DNA from: Nephrocerus scutellatus
Taxonomy: Eukaryota; Arthropoda; Insecta; Diptera; Pipunculidae
Assembly (NCBI GenBank): GCA_947095585.1
Contig: OX352762.1
Span: forward strand, 10,333,969 to 10,397,968
Direction of reading: 5' to 3'
DNA: 64,000 bases
A program made the translations under genes and the position numbers. Under the pieces are notes generated by a model. It was not told the DNA's origin and made no database searches. It was given only the letters and a program-made list of their open reading frames with translations. The first letter of the stretch is position 1; the number at the start of each line of letters is the position of its first letter. Positions 34,536 through 46,110 of the stretch are shown here, piece by piece.

Positions 34536-36079
34536 TCAGTGTTTTTATTTTAAATTAAGACCAACCATTCGCTTGTTAGTTTCTCCTTCAAGAACTTTAT
34601 CCTTTTTTAATATACAATTTAAAATATATAGAAAAAAACATCAGTTTCGTTTCTTGTCTTCCTCCTTTTACTTTTCTTATATTGTTGGAAGAGGAACGAC
34701 GGTGGTACGAGTATGCCGGCCAATTCATTTGAAATTAATTCCTTGTGCTTCTCCTTCAAATGATATTTGCTGAAGGACAAAATGTTCTGATATTTTTATT
34801 ACTTTTGGTTCATTGGTTACATCTCTGACAGCGGTCTTCTGTTATTCCAGTAAAATTGATTCGAAATTCCACTTACCTGGGATTAGGGTCACCCCGTACC
34901 TCATTTTATTTTATTTTGGTCATGGCAGCAATCTCAATTTCAGCTTGTTCTCCTTTTTTTAGATGTGTGTTATCCCCCAGTTATCCTACAAGCCGCCACA
35001 AGATCTGCTTAACCAGAAATTTTATTTTTTGCATTGCTCAGCAAATGATTTATTTTTCTGTTTTTGGCTGCTTTTTGTATCTTTTTAAAGAATCTCATTC
35101 TCAAGGGGGATATTTTTTCTTTTAAGATAATCGAAAATTATTGGGGTTGATGGTGGTACCCTTATGTGGTCATTTCTATGGCGATAGGTAATGGCTGAAG
35201 CGATTGCCGCCTTAAGCAAACGAATTGAATGATTGTAAAAACAAGGATTATGGGGTAACATTGCATTCTACACGAAATCAATCAATTAAGCAACAACAAC
35301 AAAAATTAAATAAATTCGTAAAATTGAAATCCGTTCAAGGGACTTGTCGTGGATTACATTTTCTTCTTCATATATAAATCAATTATAGTTTGGATTGTTA
35401 GTTTCTTTTTTCAAGATGTTTGTTTTTGTAATTAATGTAACTGAGTTCTGTTAGAGTTTTTTACATTTGTGGATAAATGCCAAAATTTATGTTTAATTTT
35501 GACTTCTAAGAGAAAAAGGTGTTGCACAGTCATAATCGATGTATCACAATAAGGGTCTGGCGTTCTTTTTAAAAGCATTATTTAAAAACCTATAACAATA
35601 AAAAAATTTAAATTTAATTGCGAAGCCGAAGGTCGAAGCTTATATTCAGAGGATATGAAAATTGTTCACCAAACGTGTGTACATTTGTAACGTATGTACG
35701 TTTGTCGTGTCGTATATCTCGACTTTTACCTGTCAAAATTTGATGGGACTTGTTTTAAAATAATTGGTAAGCGCTCGGCTTACGATGGCGTAATTTTTTC
35801 ATTCATACGGGTTATAACCCCTGAGAAAACTGAAAAAAATACTGAATCTACGCATCGCTATCGATTTTTTTAAGCCTAAAGTTTGCAAAGTAAAATGTGG
35901 TTATTTCAGTCTATTTCAGAAGACGCTTATTACTGAATGACCTGTCGCTTATGAATGAAAGACCTACATTTAACGTTGCATACTATTACGCTTCTAAGAT
36001 AAATTAGTTATGGCGAGCCGAGAAGCTCGCTTTACTATCTTATTTTTATATCCTGTTATCTAAAAAACCAAACTCATAA
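34536..36079. other. Mostly unannotated; small dispersed repeat
   Basis: No gene was recognised. At 35735-35805 the words GGGACTTGTTTTAAAATAAT and AAGCGCTCGGCTTACGATGG match 12085-12135, so a short copy of that dispersed repeat is present. The remainder is AT-rich. Confidence 0.5.
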
Positions 36080-36112
36080 TTTGTCTTTCCTTCTTCTCGT
36101 TCCAGGTGAGTT
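36080..36112 (+). promoter_or_regulatory. Candidate recursive splice site
   Basis: A 25-nt pyrimidine-rich tract ends CGTTCCAG and is followed at once by GTGAGTTG, giving acceptor and strong donor back to back (junction after 36105). This is the form of the zero-length exon used in stepwise removal of very long fly introns. A possible downstream donor, ATATGGTAATT near 36161, would alternatively define a small exon. Only RNA data can decide. Confidence 0.35.
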
Positions 36113-36186
36113 GCACTAATTTTATTGATGAAGAAAACAGACATTTAAGAGGTTTGATATGGTAATTATTAGATTCTATGTGATTT

Positions 36187-36262
36187 TTGTGTTACTGGGA
36201 TTCGAACCACGAACCCCCTGCTCAGTATCGCCATGCTCATTTCCACTGAGCCACGGCGCCCA
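36187..36262 (-). mobile_element. SINE head fragment (tRNA-like)
   Basis: Read in reverse: GGGCGCCGTGGCTCAGTGG (box A region), then GTGGTTCGAATCCCAG (box B). It matches the heads of the full SINE copies at 40713 and 59498. The 5' and 3' ends do not pair into an acceptor stem, so this is not a functional tRNA gene. Only the head is present. Confidence 0.85.
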
Positions 36263-36269
36263 CATCTTG

Positions 36270-36590
36270 TTAATATATTCGCGTAATTCATAAATACAAA
36301 ACTTCCTATAATTGATAGTCGACTGTACTTTAATCTCATTATCACTCAAAGTGCAATATATATTAAAGTATCAGTTGATACAAGTCAGTTTTATAACAAG
36401 TCAGGTTGATATATTCAGGTAATTTCTGCAATAAAAAGTTCATATAACTGAGAGTCTACTGTACTTTAATGTAATTTTCACTTGTCGTGCAATATATTAA
36501 TGTATCAGTTGATACAAGCGAGTTTTATTGCAAACTTCTTTAGGTAATTCATAGAATCGAAAGTTCATATAATTAAAAGTGCACTAGCAT
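36270..36590. repeat. Short tandem repeat, about 125-136-bp unit, 2.4 copies
   Basis: The phrase GTAATTCATAAATACAAAACTT recurs in altered form at 36283, 36419 and 36544. GTCTACTGTACTTTAATG and TATCAGTTGATACAAG recur at matching spacing. It starts immediately next to the SINE head at 36262. No coding content. Confidence 0.8.
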
Positions 36591-38857
36591 TTGGCTTATA
36601 TTCTAGAAATTTTTAAAGGATTTTTTGAACTACTTTCGCATCGGATAGGAGGAAAGCTCCAACAAAATTTCACACTTGCCATAATTAGGAAATTATTTTA
36701 TTAACAAAGTTGTAATTTCTAGTTCCAATGAATGTAAAAAGGTGACATTTGACACAAATATATGCTTAATATGCTTTCGGCGATAACTTTTACATTCAAA
36801 TTATCCATTGACTTCGTTTGCTCTTTCTTGTACCGCCAACTTCAGGCATATCCTGTTTAAAGGAATAGTACAATAACTAATATGTATAAATCAGTTATTG
36901 CTTTTAGACTGTTTCAATATTCAAACTGAGAGACGTAATTTCTGAGAGTAGTAATTCCTACAAAACACAACACAACACTACTACTGTTAGTCCCTTCCTG
37001 CATTCACAGACAGCATGGCATGCATGGGCGCCAGATGCAATTTCCAAAACGACAAACACTGCACGGAACTAGCTACATGGTTCGTTCTGTGATCCTTGAC
37101 TACGAGCATAATAATATGGCAAAAAGTCCTGATGTGCAATAAACTATTATAACTTGTGCTTCCTTTTGCCGCTTTGGCTGGTGTTTTGAATCGGTAGGTA
37201 CGGTACGTTTTGTTGTCGTTTCCGAGCTATGCAAGTGGCACCTGCCCAGGTAGCTGTACGAGTAAATTACACGTTTCGTGCACGGAAAAAGTTGTTCCCC
37301 CATTAAACAGAAAGACGGACGCTATGTTCTGGCGCCATGTCGTGGCTTTAATTCATGTTTGTTATCGGTGTGGTTGATACATTTTCGAATTACTACTGAG
37401 TACAGAACGGCCAGTACGCCCCGATTCTCGATTCTCGAGAATGTTTTGCAGTTTGCCGTTTTCCGTTTCGTTTTCTATATATCCATCCAGTTATAATATA
37501 CGACAGGACAAAAGAAGTTAATTTTTGATTGCACCAACGGAAGTTATAAACTGGTTTATTCGTTACTTTTACTTCGATTTTGTAATTCTGTTGCGGTAGG
37601 TTGTAAAAAGTGGTCAAAGTTCGATATAATAATTGTTCAGGTCAAAAAACCTAAAGAAAAGGTGTTCTTCTAAGTGCTCTTCTTTTTTCTGTTTATCTAC
37701 AGAGCAAACAAAAGTTGAGAGTACCTTCAACTGCGTTAAAAAAAAATTCCAAAAATAAACAATGCTGTTCTTGCCTTAGCCACTTCCGGTCATTCAAATT
37801 GAATGACATTTCCGAAACAATTGAATCAGCACCACCACCGCGCCACCTTTTCCTTTTGCATGCGAATCTAAAGGAAACCAACAAAAATGCTTTCAATCCT
37901 TTAGCATTTCTAATGGAAATACAATATCCTCTGAGCTGAATAGATCCGCAAAAGAAGTATTCTTTAAATTTGGTTTGCAAAAAAGAAAAGAAAACAAAAA
38001 CATCAACGACAATACCGAATCGAAGCACTGGCGTTGGTCTGCATATTATTATTCCCTTTTGTTTGGGTCAACAAAAAGCCCCGAGGAGTAGAAGAAATAG
38101 AAGCTGAGACAAAAAAAAAACAAAGGACACAACTAATGGAATGATGGGAATTATTTTTGATTATTATGAATTGTGATTATTTGGACAGACCATTGCGTTC
38201 CATCCTACTCAATCAACGAGCGTGGAATTATCATCATCATCATCATCGTCGTTGTATTCCATTGTATTCGTAACAAAGTTCTCTTTTAACAGAGATAGCC
38301 GAAGAGAAGACTCCTGGCAAAAAATATTCACAATCGTGGGTAACTTTAATGAAAGATACTTAAATACAAAGGAATCTTAAAGTTGCTCCTTTCGCAAACC
38401 ATTCTTTCGATCGACTGAGCACCATTTTGAAATCTATTTGTTAATAAAAAAAAAAACTACTCTCACCAACGATACGACTTGTTTGGTATCGAGGTGGAAG
38501 CTTATTTCTGATTGTGACAATGGCAGCGAGGACGACAAGCACATCGATATGACGACAAGGACGATGATGATGATAACAACAATATGATAAGAAGGATGAA
38601 ATGTGTGCGCCGCCTCGATCCGGCGACAATTAGAAAATTGGAATTTTCATCACTTTATTAATTTGACGAATGAATTTCGACGAAATGTACAAGGAAGAAC
38701 AACATTTTTGTGTTTGGCGGAAAATTAAAAAAGTTCTTTCTTTGCCCTCTGGCTGATGCAATTATCTATTTTCGCCCAATTTAAGATGAGCGTTTGTTTT
38801 CAGTGTTCAATGTTGATATTATAACGAACTATTTCAAAAGAACAAAATCGATAGTCG
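36591..38857. other. Unannotated sequence
   Basis: No gene was recognised. A CAT microsatellite lies at 38229-38248 and GAT-like runs near 38560-38575. Antisense-overlapping open frames at 37693-38028 have no motif. Confidence 0.45.
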
Positions 38858-39436
38858 CCGTTCGTTATTGAGCAATATGTTTACAAGCAAAACGACCGGA
38901 TTTACTTGCCCGGCCGTTCTACTGATAATTTGGACCAACGGATTGCCACTAGAAACCAAGCGCCTCCGATGGTGATGGTTTGGGCCGCCGTAACGGCCGA
39001 AAGCCGTTCACCGCTCGTTATTTTGGACCGTGGCATCAAGATAAATGCTCAGATTTATCAGGATCGTGTGTTGGAAGGAGCGTTGAAGCCTTGGGCACAA
39101 AAACATTTCGGCCGGACATTTCAACAGGACTCGGCGCCGAGTCATAAAGCGGGCGTCAATCAAGATTGGCTGAGAAATAACGTTCCGCAGTTCATTTCCA
39201 CTGCCCAATGGCCATCAAATTCACGGGTTGCAAATCCAATAGATTTCTCGGTTTGTGGTATTTTGAAGAGCAAGGTTGGGACGCAAAAATACCAAAGTGT
39301 CGATCATCTCAAGCAAACGCTTCGCCGGGAATGGGCCAAAATACCGCAGAGCTACTTTCGTGCTGCATGCAATAGCTTTGATGGCCGTTTGAAGGCCATA
39401 ATCGCGGCTAAGGGTGGCCAAATCGAAAACTGCTAA
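38858..39436 (+). pseudogene. DD37D (maT-like) transposase, 5'-truncated
   Basis: An unbroken frame of about 190 codons with similarity starting at 'FVIEQYVYKQNDRIYLPGRS' (from about 38860), upstream of the first ATG at 38906. It contains 'QAPPMVMVWAAVTAESRSPL', the second catalytic aspartate in 'FQQDSAPSH', and the third in 'ANPIDFSVCGILKSK'. There are 37 residues between them, the DD37D spacing of the maT group in the Tc1/mariner superfamily. The N-terminal DNA-binding domains and first catalytic aspartate are missing. A tryptophan usual after the third aspartate is cysteine here. The lack of stops suggests a younger insertion than the mariners nearby. No TIRs were found. Confidence 0.85.
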
Positions 39437-39659
39437 TGCAATTCGAAAATTTAAATATTTGTGAACATTTTTTACTTTGATTCAATAAAATTCATCAAAA
39501 AATAAAAATTCTATGGCGTTTTGTTTTGGTGACACTTCGTGTCAGTCACCCTTACATCGAAACACGCCACACAGTCGTTTATTATTTGGTAATAATCGCC
39601 AGAATATCTGTTTTTGAGGTCGGAGCTATTTCAAAGAATTTTCCCTTTTTCCACGGTTC

Positions 39660-39860
39660 ACACGAGCCACATGCGACTTGCGACACTCGTCAAAAGCGGG
39701 ATATCAAAATGGACCGCTGACATTGAGCCGATTACAAAATTTCAGCCCGCTAGGTCGTGCAAAACGTGGCTAAAAAAGACCTCAAAAACGAGAAAATGGC
39801 GCGATTTCAAACCATCACACGTGACACTCGTCATACGTGGAATATAATGAATGGCATTTA
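39660..39860 (+). repeat. Dispersed tandem family, copy 2
   Basis: Contains ACAAAATTTCAGCCCGCTAG, GTCGTGCAAAACGTGGC, a GACCTCAAAAACG segment and CATCACACGTGACACTCG before CGTGGAATATAATGAATGGC. The order and words match the roughly 130-bp units at 53335-53620. About one and a half diverged units are present. Confidence 0.75.
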
Positions 39861-39884
39861 TATTGAGTATGATATATTCTCACC

Positions 39885-40655
39885 GTTTGAAAGGCTCAGT
39901 CATTTAGACTATGCCGATGGCATATGCCTCCTGGCTAAAAACTTCAGTGGGCTGAACGGGATGTGCCAAACACTGAAAGTGAAGGAAGAGTCGAGTGGTG
40001 CTCGCAGGCCGCTCCACACAGCAGCGTATTATTATACAGGAGACGCCAGTGGAAGAAGTCGAACAGTTTAACTACCTTGGCATTATTGGCATTATTTCTG
40101 CAAATGGAGGTACGGATCTGGACGTTAAAAGTAGAATTAATAAAGCTCGTGCTGCCTTTAGTATTCTGACGCCAATTTGGAAATCCAGTCAAATCTCCTT
40201 ACGCACTAAGTTGAGATTCTTCGAATCCAATGTCAAATCCGTGCTGTTATATGCCTGCGAAACCTGGAAAGTCACGTCTACTATTTTGAGGAAATTGCAA
40301 GCTTTTGTGAATCGCTGTCTACGACACATCATAAAGATTCGCTGGCCACACATTGTATCAAACGAGGAATTTTGGCGCAAGGACAAGTCAAGAGCGGCTG
40401 GACGTCGATATAAGAAAGCGTACATGGCAATGGACATTGAGCAAACCAAACGACGAAATTACAAAGCAGTCCTTTGAATGGAATCCACAGGATACACGGT
40501 GGGTTGGAAGACCAAAAAAAAAATGGAAATCAACTGTCTTAGCAGAAGCAGAATCCCAAAGAAGGACTTGGCCACAGCTAAAATACCTTGCTGCAGATCG
40601 TGAAAGATGGAGAGTTTTGTTGACGCCCTATGCCCCAACCTGGGATGATGATGAT
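39885..40655 (+). mobile_element. LINE fragment related to family A (RT block C to C-terminus)
   Basis: Plus strand. 'LSHLDYADGICLLAKNFSGL' carries RT block C with the second catalytic aspartate changed to glycine (YADG). An open frame 39995-40477 continues with 'EEVEQFNYLGIIG', 'GGTDLDVKSRINKARAAF', 'VLLYACETWKVTSTILRKLQ', 'NRCLRHIIKIRWPHIVSNEE'. A shifted frame (40353-40712) gives 'RPKKKWKSTVLAEAESQRRT' and 'LKYLAADRERWRVLLTPYAP', the normal C-terminal end. It closes at a short GATGATGATGATTATC tract (about 40640-40660). It shares architecture with LINE-A but is a distinct lineage. It is inactive. Confidence 0.85.
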
Positions 40656-40681
40656 TATCATGGTATACTCACAAAAGTTAA

Positions 40682-41150
40682 ACTCTCTATAGGTCGTGTG
40701 GAAGTTTGTTAATAATAATACCGGCGCGACAGACCATGCGGTCCAAGGCCTGGCTTCTCGCAACCATTTGTGTTGAGCATGCATATTTTTGCACACAAAT
40801 GGAGGAACCTACAATTTAATGCCGGATCCGAACGGCGAATTGAGAAGCTTTCCGTGACAAGTTATTACTCTCGGACGTTTGTCAAACTTTCGCGAGAGGT
40901 GGGACACCGTGAAAATACTTTGGTGTTACTGGGATTCGAACCACAAACCCCTTGCTCAGGAGTCCATGCTCCTATCCACTGAGCCACGGCGCCTACAGTT
41001 GGTTAAAAAGGACCTCAGATAAGTCGAAAAAAAAACAAGTTCAACCCATCACACGCGCCACACGCGAGACGCGTTATACTCGGAATATAAAAAATGCTAT
41101 TTTGGACTTGACTGCAGACATTTTTCTGGTTGTGATTTTTTAGCTCCAAT
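40682..41150 (+). repeat. Dispersed tandem family, copy 3, split by a SINE
   Basis: CTCTCTATAGGTCGTGTGGA starts at 40684 and continues after the SINE with GGTTAAAAAGGACCTCAGAT, AACCCATCACACGCGCC and CTCGGAATATAAAAAATGC. Removing 40713-41006 restores one continuous unit like those at 53430-53560, so the SINE inserted later. Confidence 0.8.
40713..40996 (-). mobile_element. SINE, full length, with target-site duplication
   Basis: Minus-strand tRNA-derived SINE. The head (right side, about 40915-40996) carries box A GCCGTGGCTCAGTGG and box B GGTTCGAATCCCAG. The body runs to GTCGCGCC near 40724. The tail is an ATT array (complement at 40711-40720). Flanking words AGTTTGTTAA (40703-40712) and AGTTGGTTAA (40997-41006) agree at 9 of 10 positions and fit a target-site duplication. 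The body matches 59498-59781 closely. It encodes no protein and depends on a LINE for mobility. Confidence 0.9.
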
Positions 41151-42150
41151 ATTTATACATTGTCATTCCGCAAATATTATATTATTAAATATTACAAGCG
41201 TTGTAACAAACTCATTTGAGCCTTCTAACGAAGGATATACATTCATATAACGCTTTAGCTACATACTTGACAATATTTCAAAGTATCTACACAAAAGAGG
41301 ACGAATAACCATATGGTTGCAATGGATACAGAATGACCAAAACAAAACAACTTCACTGTACAACGACTGCGATGCTGAAAAGGTTGTGTCTGAAAGACGC
41401 CATTCGAATTGCGCGCCCATATACGCCCACACCGATAATCTACAACAGTAGAAACAAGAAATTCGGACAAAACCTACCACTACTCTGCACTTACAGTAAA
41501 TTACTTATAGTACAAGAGTACAATAGCTTCGTAAGGACATTGTGATAATGATGATGATGATGTCCTCCCCCTCAATTCTCTACACAGCATAAAAAAGAAA
41601 TGATTGGCCTGCATGTTGCTGCCTTTGGTGCCGTCGGCCAAACCGGTGTTTATTCGACCATTTGTTTCCTAGGCTTCCACGCTGATTTCCATTGGGAGAT
41701 TTTCTGTTTTTATTGTGTTACATACAATGCTTCGATGATTGCAGTAAAGGTCCAGTAGGAATATGTTTTGAGTACAATTTAATATTGCTGGAAGTACTAT
41801 ATACTACATATATACATTTATGTTATTGCAATATTTATTGGTGACCTGATTCAAAGAACCTAAATGAATGTTCTCCAATTGAAGTTCATAAAATATGCAA
41901 CATATCATTTTTATGAAGTTCATATCAAAGCAGTTGTTGTGACTGGCGTAATCATTAACTTTTCTTTAATGTCAAGTCCATCGTCGACTCCAATTAGTTA
42001 GGCAAATCCTTTGGGGGCATATGGCATCAACAACACCTGCGCGCCATCTTGTAGCTCTGCAACCTCTTTGAGCTGCCTCCAATAATTTTCAAAAATCTCA
42101 ATTCCTCCTCAAATGTTCTTTCTGAGCCAAGTTTTTGACCACGGCGTCAC
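41151..42150. other. Unannotated sequence
   Basis: No gene was recognised. A GAT microsatellite lies at about 41547-41562. The last part (from about 42100) may be decayed LINE-D sequence, but it cannot be read with confidence. Confidence 0.4.
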
Positions 42151-42154
42151 GCTG

Positions 42155-44100
42155 TTCTACCTCTTACAGAGGGCAATTGAGCTCATCCTGCCGGGGTTGA
42201 TTGCTTTGTTTAGAGCCAGCTACAACTGTGGTTACATTCGGTAAACCTGGAGAAAGGTTAACGTTATCTTCATCCCCAAACCAGCCAATAGGCCTAGTGA
42301 ACTGCCCAAATCTTACAGACAAATATGTTCATATCAGAGCTCGGCTAGATACGTCTATCCCTCTACCCTCAAGTCAGTTCGCATACAGGAAAGGGAAAAG
42401 CACAGAGGGCCCCCTTCAATATATAGTTAAAAGATAGAAGGGCCTTTTCCCTCCAAGGAAATGGCTCTGTGTGTTTTCCTTGACGTTGAGGTTGCGTTCG
42501 ATAACACTTGCTACGACCCAATAACAAGAGGAATCAGTAACAGTTGTACCGAAGGCTCGACCAACCAATGGATAAGGGCCATGCTGGAAAGTCGAGTCAT
42601 TACCTCCTCCATAGGGGGTGTGTCTCTGTCGGTGACTGCAGCTAAGGGCTGCCCGCAAGGAGGCGTACTCTCGCCCTTTCAATGGTCACTTGTCAGAGAC
42701 AACATTCTAGCCGATCTACATAGATCGGGCTACATTACCATTAGTTATGCTATCGATTTGGCGATTATTATTAGTGGTAAGTACAGCACGACCATATAAA
42801 ATGTCATGCGGCCATCATATGTTGGCGAACAACGGACAGCTTCAGAAGCTACAAAGAATTGCCTGTCTAGGTATAACAGGTGCCATGTGCACCTGTCCTA
42901 CGACTGTTGTAGGGCTTTCACCCCTGCAAATCTCCATTAGGAAGACGGCCACTAGATGCGCTATCAAGCTGCAACTAGAATATGGGTACAAACAAGGTCT
43001 TTACGTGGGACACCTAAACATTCTAGACTCAATTCCTGGAAGAGATATATTTTGCACTGTCCCGGACACCATGGCCAGGGAGTATTGTTTCGGTAGGTTA
43101 TATAAGGTAAAATATTGGACCGAGCTATCTGGTGCTCAACCACTGGACAATAAATGTCTGGTTTGGGACATAGACGGATCGAAGATGGATTCTGGAGTTG
43201 GCGTTAGGTTATACGGACCCAACACCAAAGTCTCAATACCAATGGGTAAGAGTCCCATTGTCTTCCAAGCGGAACTCCATGCCATTGAGATCTGCGCTAG
43301 GATAAACCTGAGTAGGGGTATTATAGGCGCTACGATTTATATCTTTTCAGATAGTCAGGCAGCACTGAAAGCGCTATCGTCCAGCATAATGGACCCTAAA
43401 TCAGTTAAATGCTGCTAAGATACACTGCAATCCATGGCAGGGCTCAACAGGGTAAAGCTCTATTGGGTCCCTGGTCACCAGGGTGTTGCAGGCAACGAAT
43501 ATGCAGATGAACTAGCTAGGACTGGTACAGAATCTGCGTTCTAAGAACCGTAACCATACTGTGGTATTAGCTGGGCTAGCACCACAGCGATGATTAATAA
43601 TTGGTAAAGGAAACTTCGTCTGGCTCACTGGGATAATACCCCAGGGCTTAGACAGTCCAAATGGTTAATCAGGCCTTTTTCCTTGATCTTGACAAAGATA
43701 GCATCAGAAAGCTAGTGAGTTTTCTCACAGGTCACTGTGGCTTGCGATATCACCTTAACAAAATGAATCTTAACTCAAATACGGAATGTAGGTTCTGCCT
43801 TGAGGAGGACGAAACATTCGGGCACATTCTCTGTGACTGTCCAGGTTTGATCTGACTAAGGAGACATATTTTCCAAAAGGCATTATGTTCGTCGGCGGAT
43901 TTGCGTGCGTAATTCTACCACTAAGGACATACTATCCTTTATTATGAAGGTAGTTAGTCTCTTAGATTATTTACAGCCTACGATACAAAATATCTAGATA
44001 GATAGAAAGATAGTTAGGCTAGGGTTATAGGGAAAAAAATGTTTACCATGGTGATCACCTCAAGCTGAAAATGCCTTCAGTGAATTTGTGACTTATATAC
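42155..44100 (+). mobile_element. LINE family D, copy 1 (RT plus RNase H, internally deleted)
   Basis: Plus strand. RT start: 'LFRASYNCGYI', 'TWRKVNVIFIPKPANRPSEL' (42210-42300). RT block A: 'FLDVEVAFDN' (42478). Block B: 'GCPQGGVLSPF' (42648). Block C: 'YAIDLAIIISGK', where the YADD motif has lost an aspartate. A deletion then joins 'SGKYSTT' to 'NGQLQKLQRIACLGITGAM'. RNase H follows: 'DIDGSKMDSGVGVRLYGPN', 'VFQAELHAIEIC', 'IYIFSDSQAALKAL', and, after a stop, 'YWVPGHQGVAGNEYADELAR' (about 43465-43525). A C-terminal zinc-finger-like 'CRFCLEEDETFGHILCDCPG' (43787-43850) and a 3' tail end near 44100. An RNase H-bearing Jockey-superfamily type; the exact clade is uncertain. Confidence 0.9.
42747..43418 (+). 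pseudogene. LINE-D post-RT and RNase H frame
   Basis: The longest open piece of LINE-D copy 1 (223 codons). Its first 18 residues are an out-of-frame reading of RT block C, so the ATG is not a real start. From about residue 28 it covers 'LQKLQRIACLGITGAMCTCP', 'LQISIRKTATRCAIKLQLEY' and then RNase H with D ('DIDGSK'), E ('QAELHAIE') and D ('FSDSQAALK') in the expected order. The last RNase H block lies just past the stop at 43418 in another frame. The enzyme would remove element RNA after reverse transcription. Confidence 0.85.
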
Positions 44101-45134
44101 CTATTGCAGTTTGTTTTTCATCAAAAATGTCGAATCAAATATAGTTCTTTAAATGCCGAGCTTACTGTATAGAGTGACAATACACATTTTACTCAACCAA
44201 CTAAACCAGTCACTGCTGTGTATATTTCTTTTGCACTTCTACTCTTCACTTTAATTGCATTTATTTCAACAAAAATGTTAGGTCGTATTGCATTGTATAC
44301 GAAAAAGGAGAAAATTGTTGTCGTATTTTTTATAGTTTCGTGTTTGTGCCTTTCGGTATTTTTTATTCTAACTTAATTTTGCTAATTGAAAATCGTAAAA
44401 GCCCCTATGGGCAACTACTACTCTAGGCTCAACTACTAACATAGTCAGTTGGTTTCATGTCCAATGTCTCCCTATCGGCATAGTATACCACTTTTCTGTG
44501 GCGGTCTTTAGCCTGGAGTGAACGAATTGGTGAAATGGGTGAAAAATAGATTTAAGTTCTGCGAAGCGCGACGATGGCAGACAAAAAACGCAGTGCAACT
44601 TATTTAGACGACTGGAATACTTATTCAACCCTATTTTCCCCCCGGGACTAACCTTCTCTTACCAGCCCTTTAGTGTGGCATTAGCATAATTAGCAAAAGC
44701 ACTGTGGATCGGCAGATGATGGAAACCATTGAATCGTCTGGCTGTAGGGCACGATTTAAGAGCGAATCTAAAAGCTTTTGGATTTCGTGTCGTGGCAGTG
44801 GCACCACGAGAAAACATGAGATCTAATCATTTCGATGTGAATGTTGTTCTTTTTTGTGAATGTGATAATTTCCAATTTGCAGCAAGGTAAAATTTAGAAA
44901 TATGCTGCTTTTTTGTAAATAAACATGAAAGCGAGTAAAAGTTTAAATTTTGTTTAAATGCAAATCCATTATGAAGTTTAAAAAGCTTGGCTACCTACCA
45001 CGTTATTATCTCCGGATTCCGGCAAAAGAGCAGCTAATGGCATCTCACTTGGCTTGTCATAATATAAAAATAACATCAGCGAGTATTACTAATGGTCTAT
45101 ACACTTTTTTCTACTGCAGAACTAATCCTAAATT
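44101..45134. other. Unannotated sequence
   Basis: No gene or repeat was recognised between the two LINE-D copies. Confidence 0.4.
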
Positions 45135-46110
45135 CTAGAATGGTACATTGGATGTATACAATGATGGTGAGATCTATTATCACGTACGCGGCCATCGTTT
45201 GGTGGCTGGTGGACGCACAATAAGCTGCAACTAGAATACGGGTACAAATCGGGTGAACTGAAGATTCCCGACTCAACTTTGGAAAGAGCATGTTCTGCAC
45301 AGTCCCCGACATTATGGTTAGGGAGTACTGTTTCAGAAGGAAATTTGAGGTAGAAATATTGGACATGGTAAACTGGTGCAATGGTGTTTTATAAGCTACA
45401 AGGTCTAGGTATAACGGATCCCATGGGCACCTGCACTACGAATTCAATAGAAGCTGTTGTTGTGCTTTCACTCTTGCATATCTTCATCAGAAAGACGGCT
45501 GCTAGATGCGTTATTAAGCTGCAACTAGAATACGGGTACAAACCAGGTGACTATGTGAGATACCTGAAAATTCTTGACTCAATTCCTTAAAGAGACATGT
45601 TCTGCACAATCCCCGATATTATTGTGAGGGAGTACTGTTTCGGCAAGTTATTTGAGGTAGAAATATTAGACAGGGTAAATTGGTGCAATGGTGTTTCGGT
45701 ACTGAACGCTGAGGTGTGGATTGGAGTTCGGACCCAATACCAAAGTCTCGATACAAATGGGTAAAAGTCCCACGGTTTTCCAGGCGGAACACCATGCCAT
45801 TGAAATCTGCGCGGGGATTAACCTTAATAAATGAATTAAAGGCAGATAGCCAGGCAGCACTTAAAACGCTGTCGTCCAATTGACTGGACTCAATATAAGT
45901 CAAAAACTGCTACGATGCACTCTTGCCAGACACAACAGTCATCAGGGAATTGCAGGCAACGAATCTGCAGATGAACTAGCTAGGGCTGGCTCGGAATCTG
46001 CGTTCATAGGACCTGAAGCCTACTGTTGTGTAAACTTCCCCGAGAAGACCGCTGTATCTTACTGTCTGGTAAAATTAAGTCTGACACTTTGGTTAAACTC
46101 GGAAGATTAA
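45135..46110 (+). mobile_element. LINE family D, copy 2, with internal tandem duplication
   Basis: Plus strand, starting in the post-RT region ('MVRSIITYAAIVWW', about 45160). The segment beginning AAGCTGCAACTAGAATACGG occurs at about 45221 and again at about 45518. Both continue through GAGTACTGTTTC and GGTAAAYTGGTGCAATGGTG, giving a roughly 160-180-bp direct duplication inside the element. RNase H remnants follow ('MGKSPTVFQAEHHAIEIC', 'DSQAALKTLSSN', 'HQGIAGNESADELARAGSES'). Upstream RT is absent and frames are broken. It is more decayed than copy 1. Confidence 0.85.

Noticed and set aside
36187..36262. Functional tRNA gene
   Set aside because: Boxes A and B are present, but there is no acceptor-stem pairing. 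The same sequence heads three longer SINE copies.
39530..39555. GGTGACACTTCGTGTCAGTCACC palindrome-like sequence as the TIR of the DD37D element
   Set aside because: Only a short stem, and no matching sequence on the 5' side because the element is truncated. The end cannot be assigned.
42747..43418. Stand-alone RNase H-like host gene
   Set aside because: Flanking RT blocks and the zinc-finger end in the right order show it is an internal part of a LINE.
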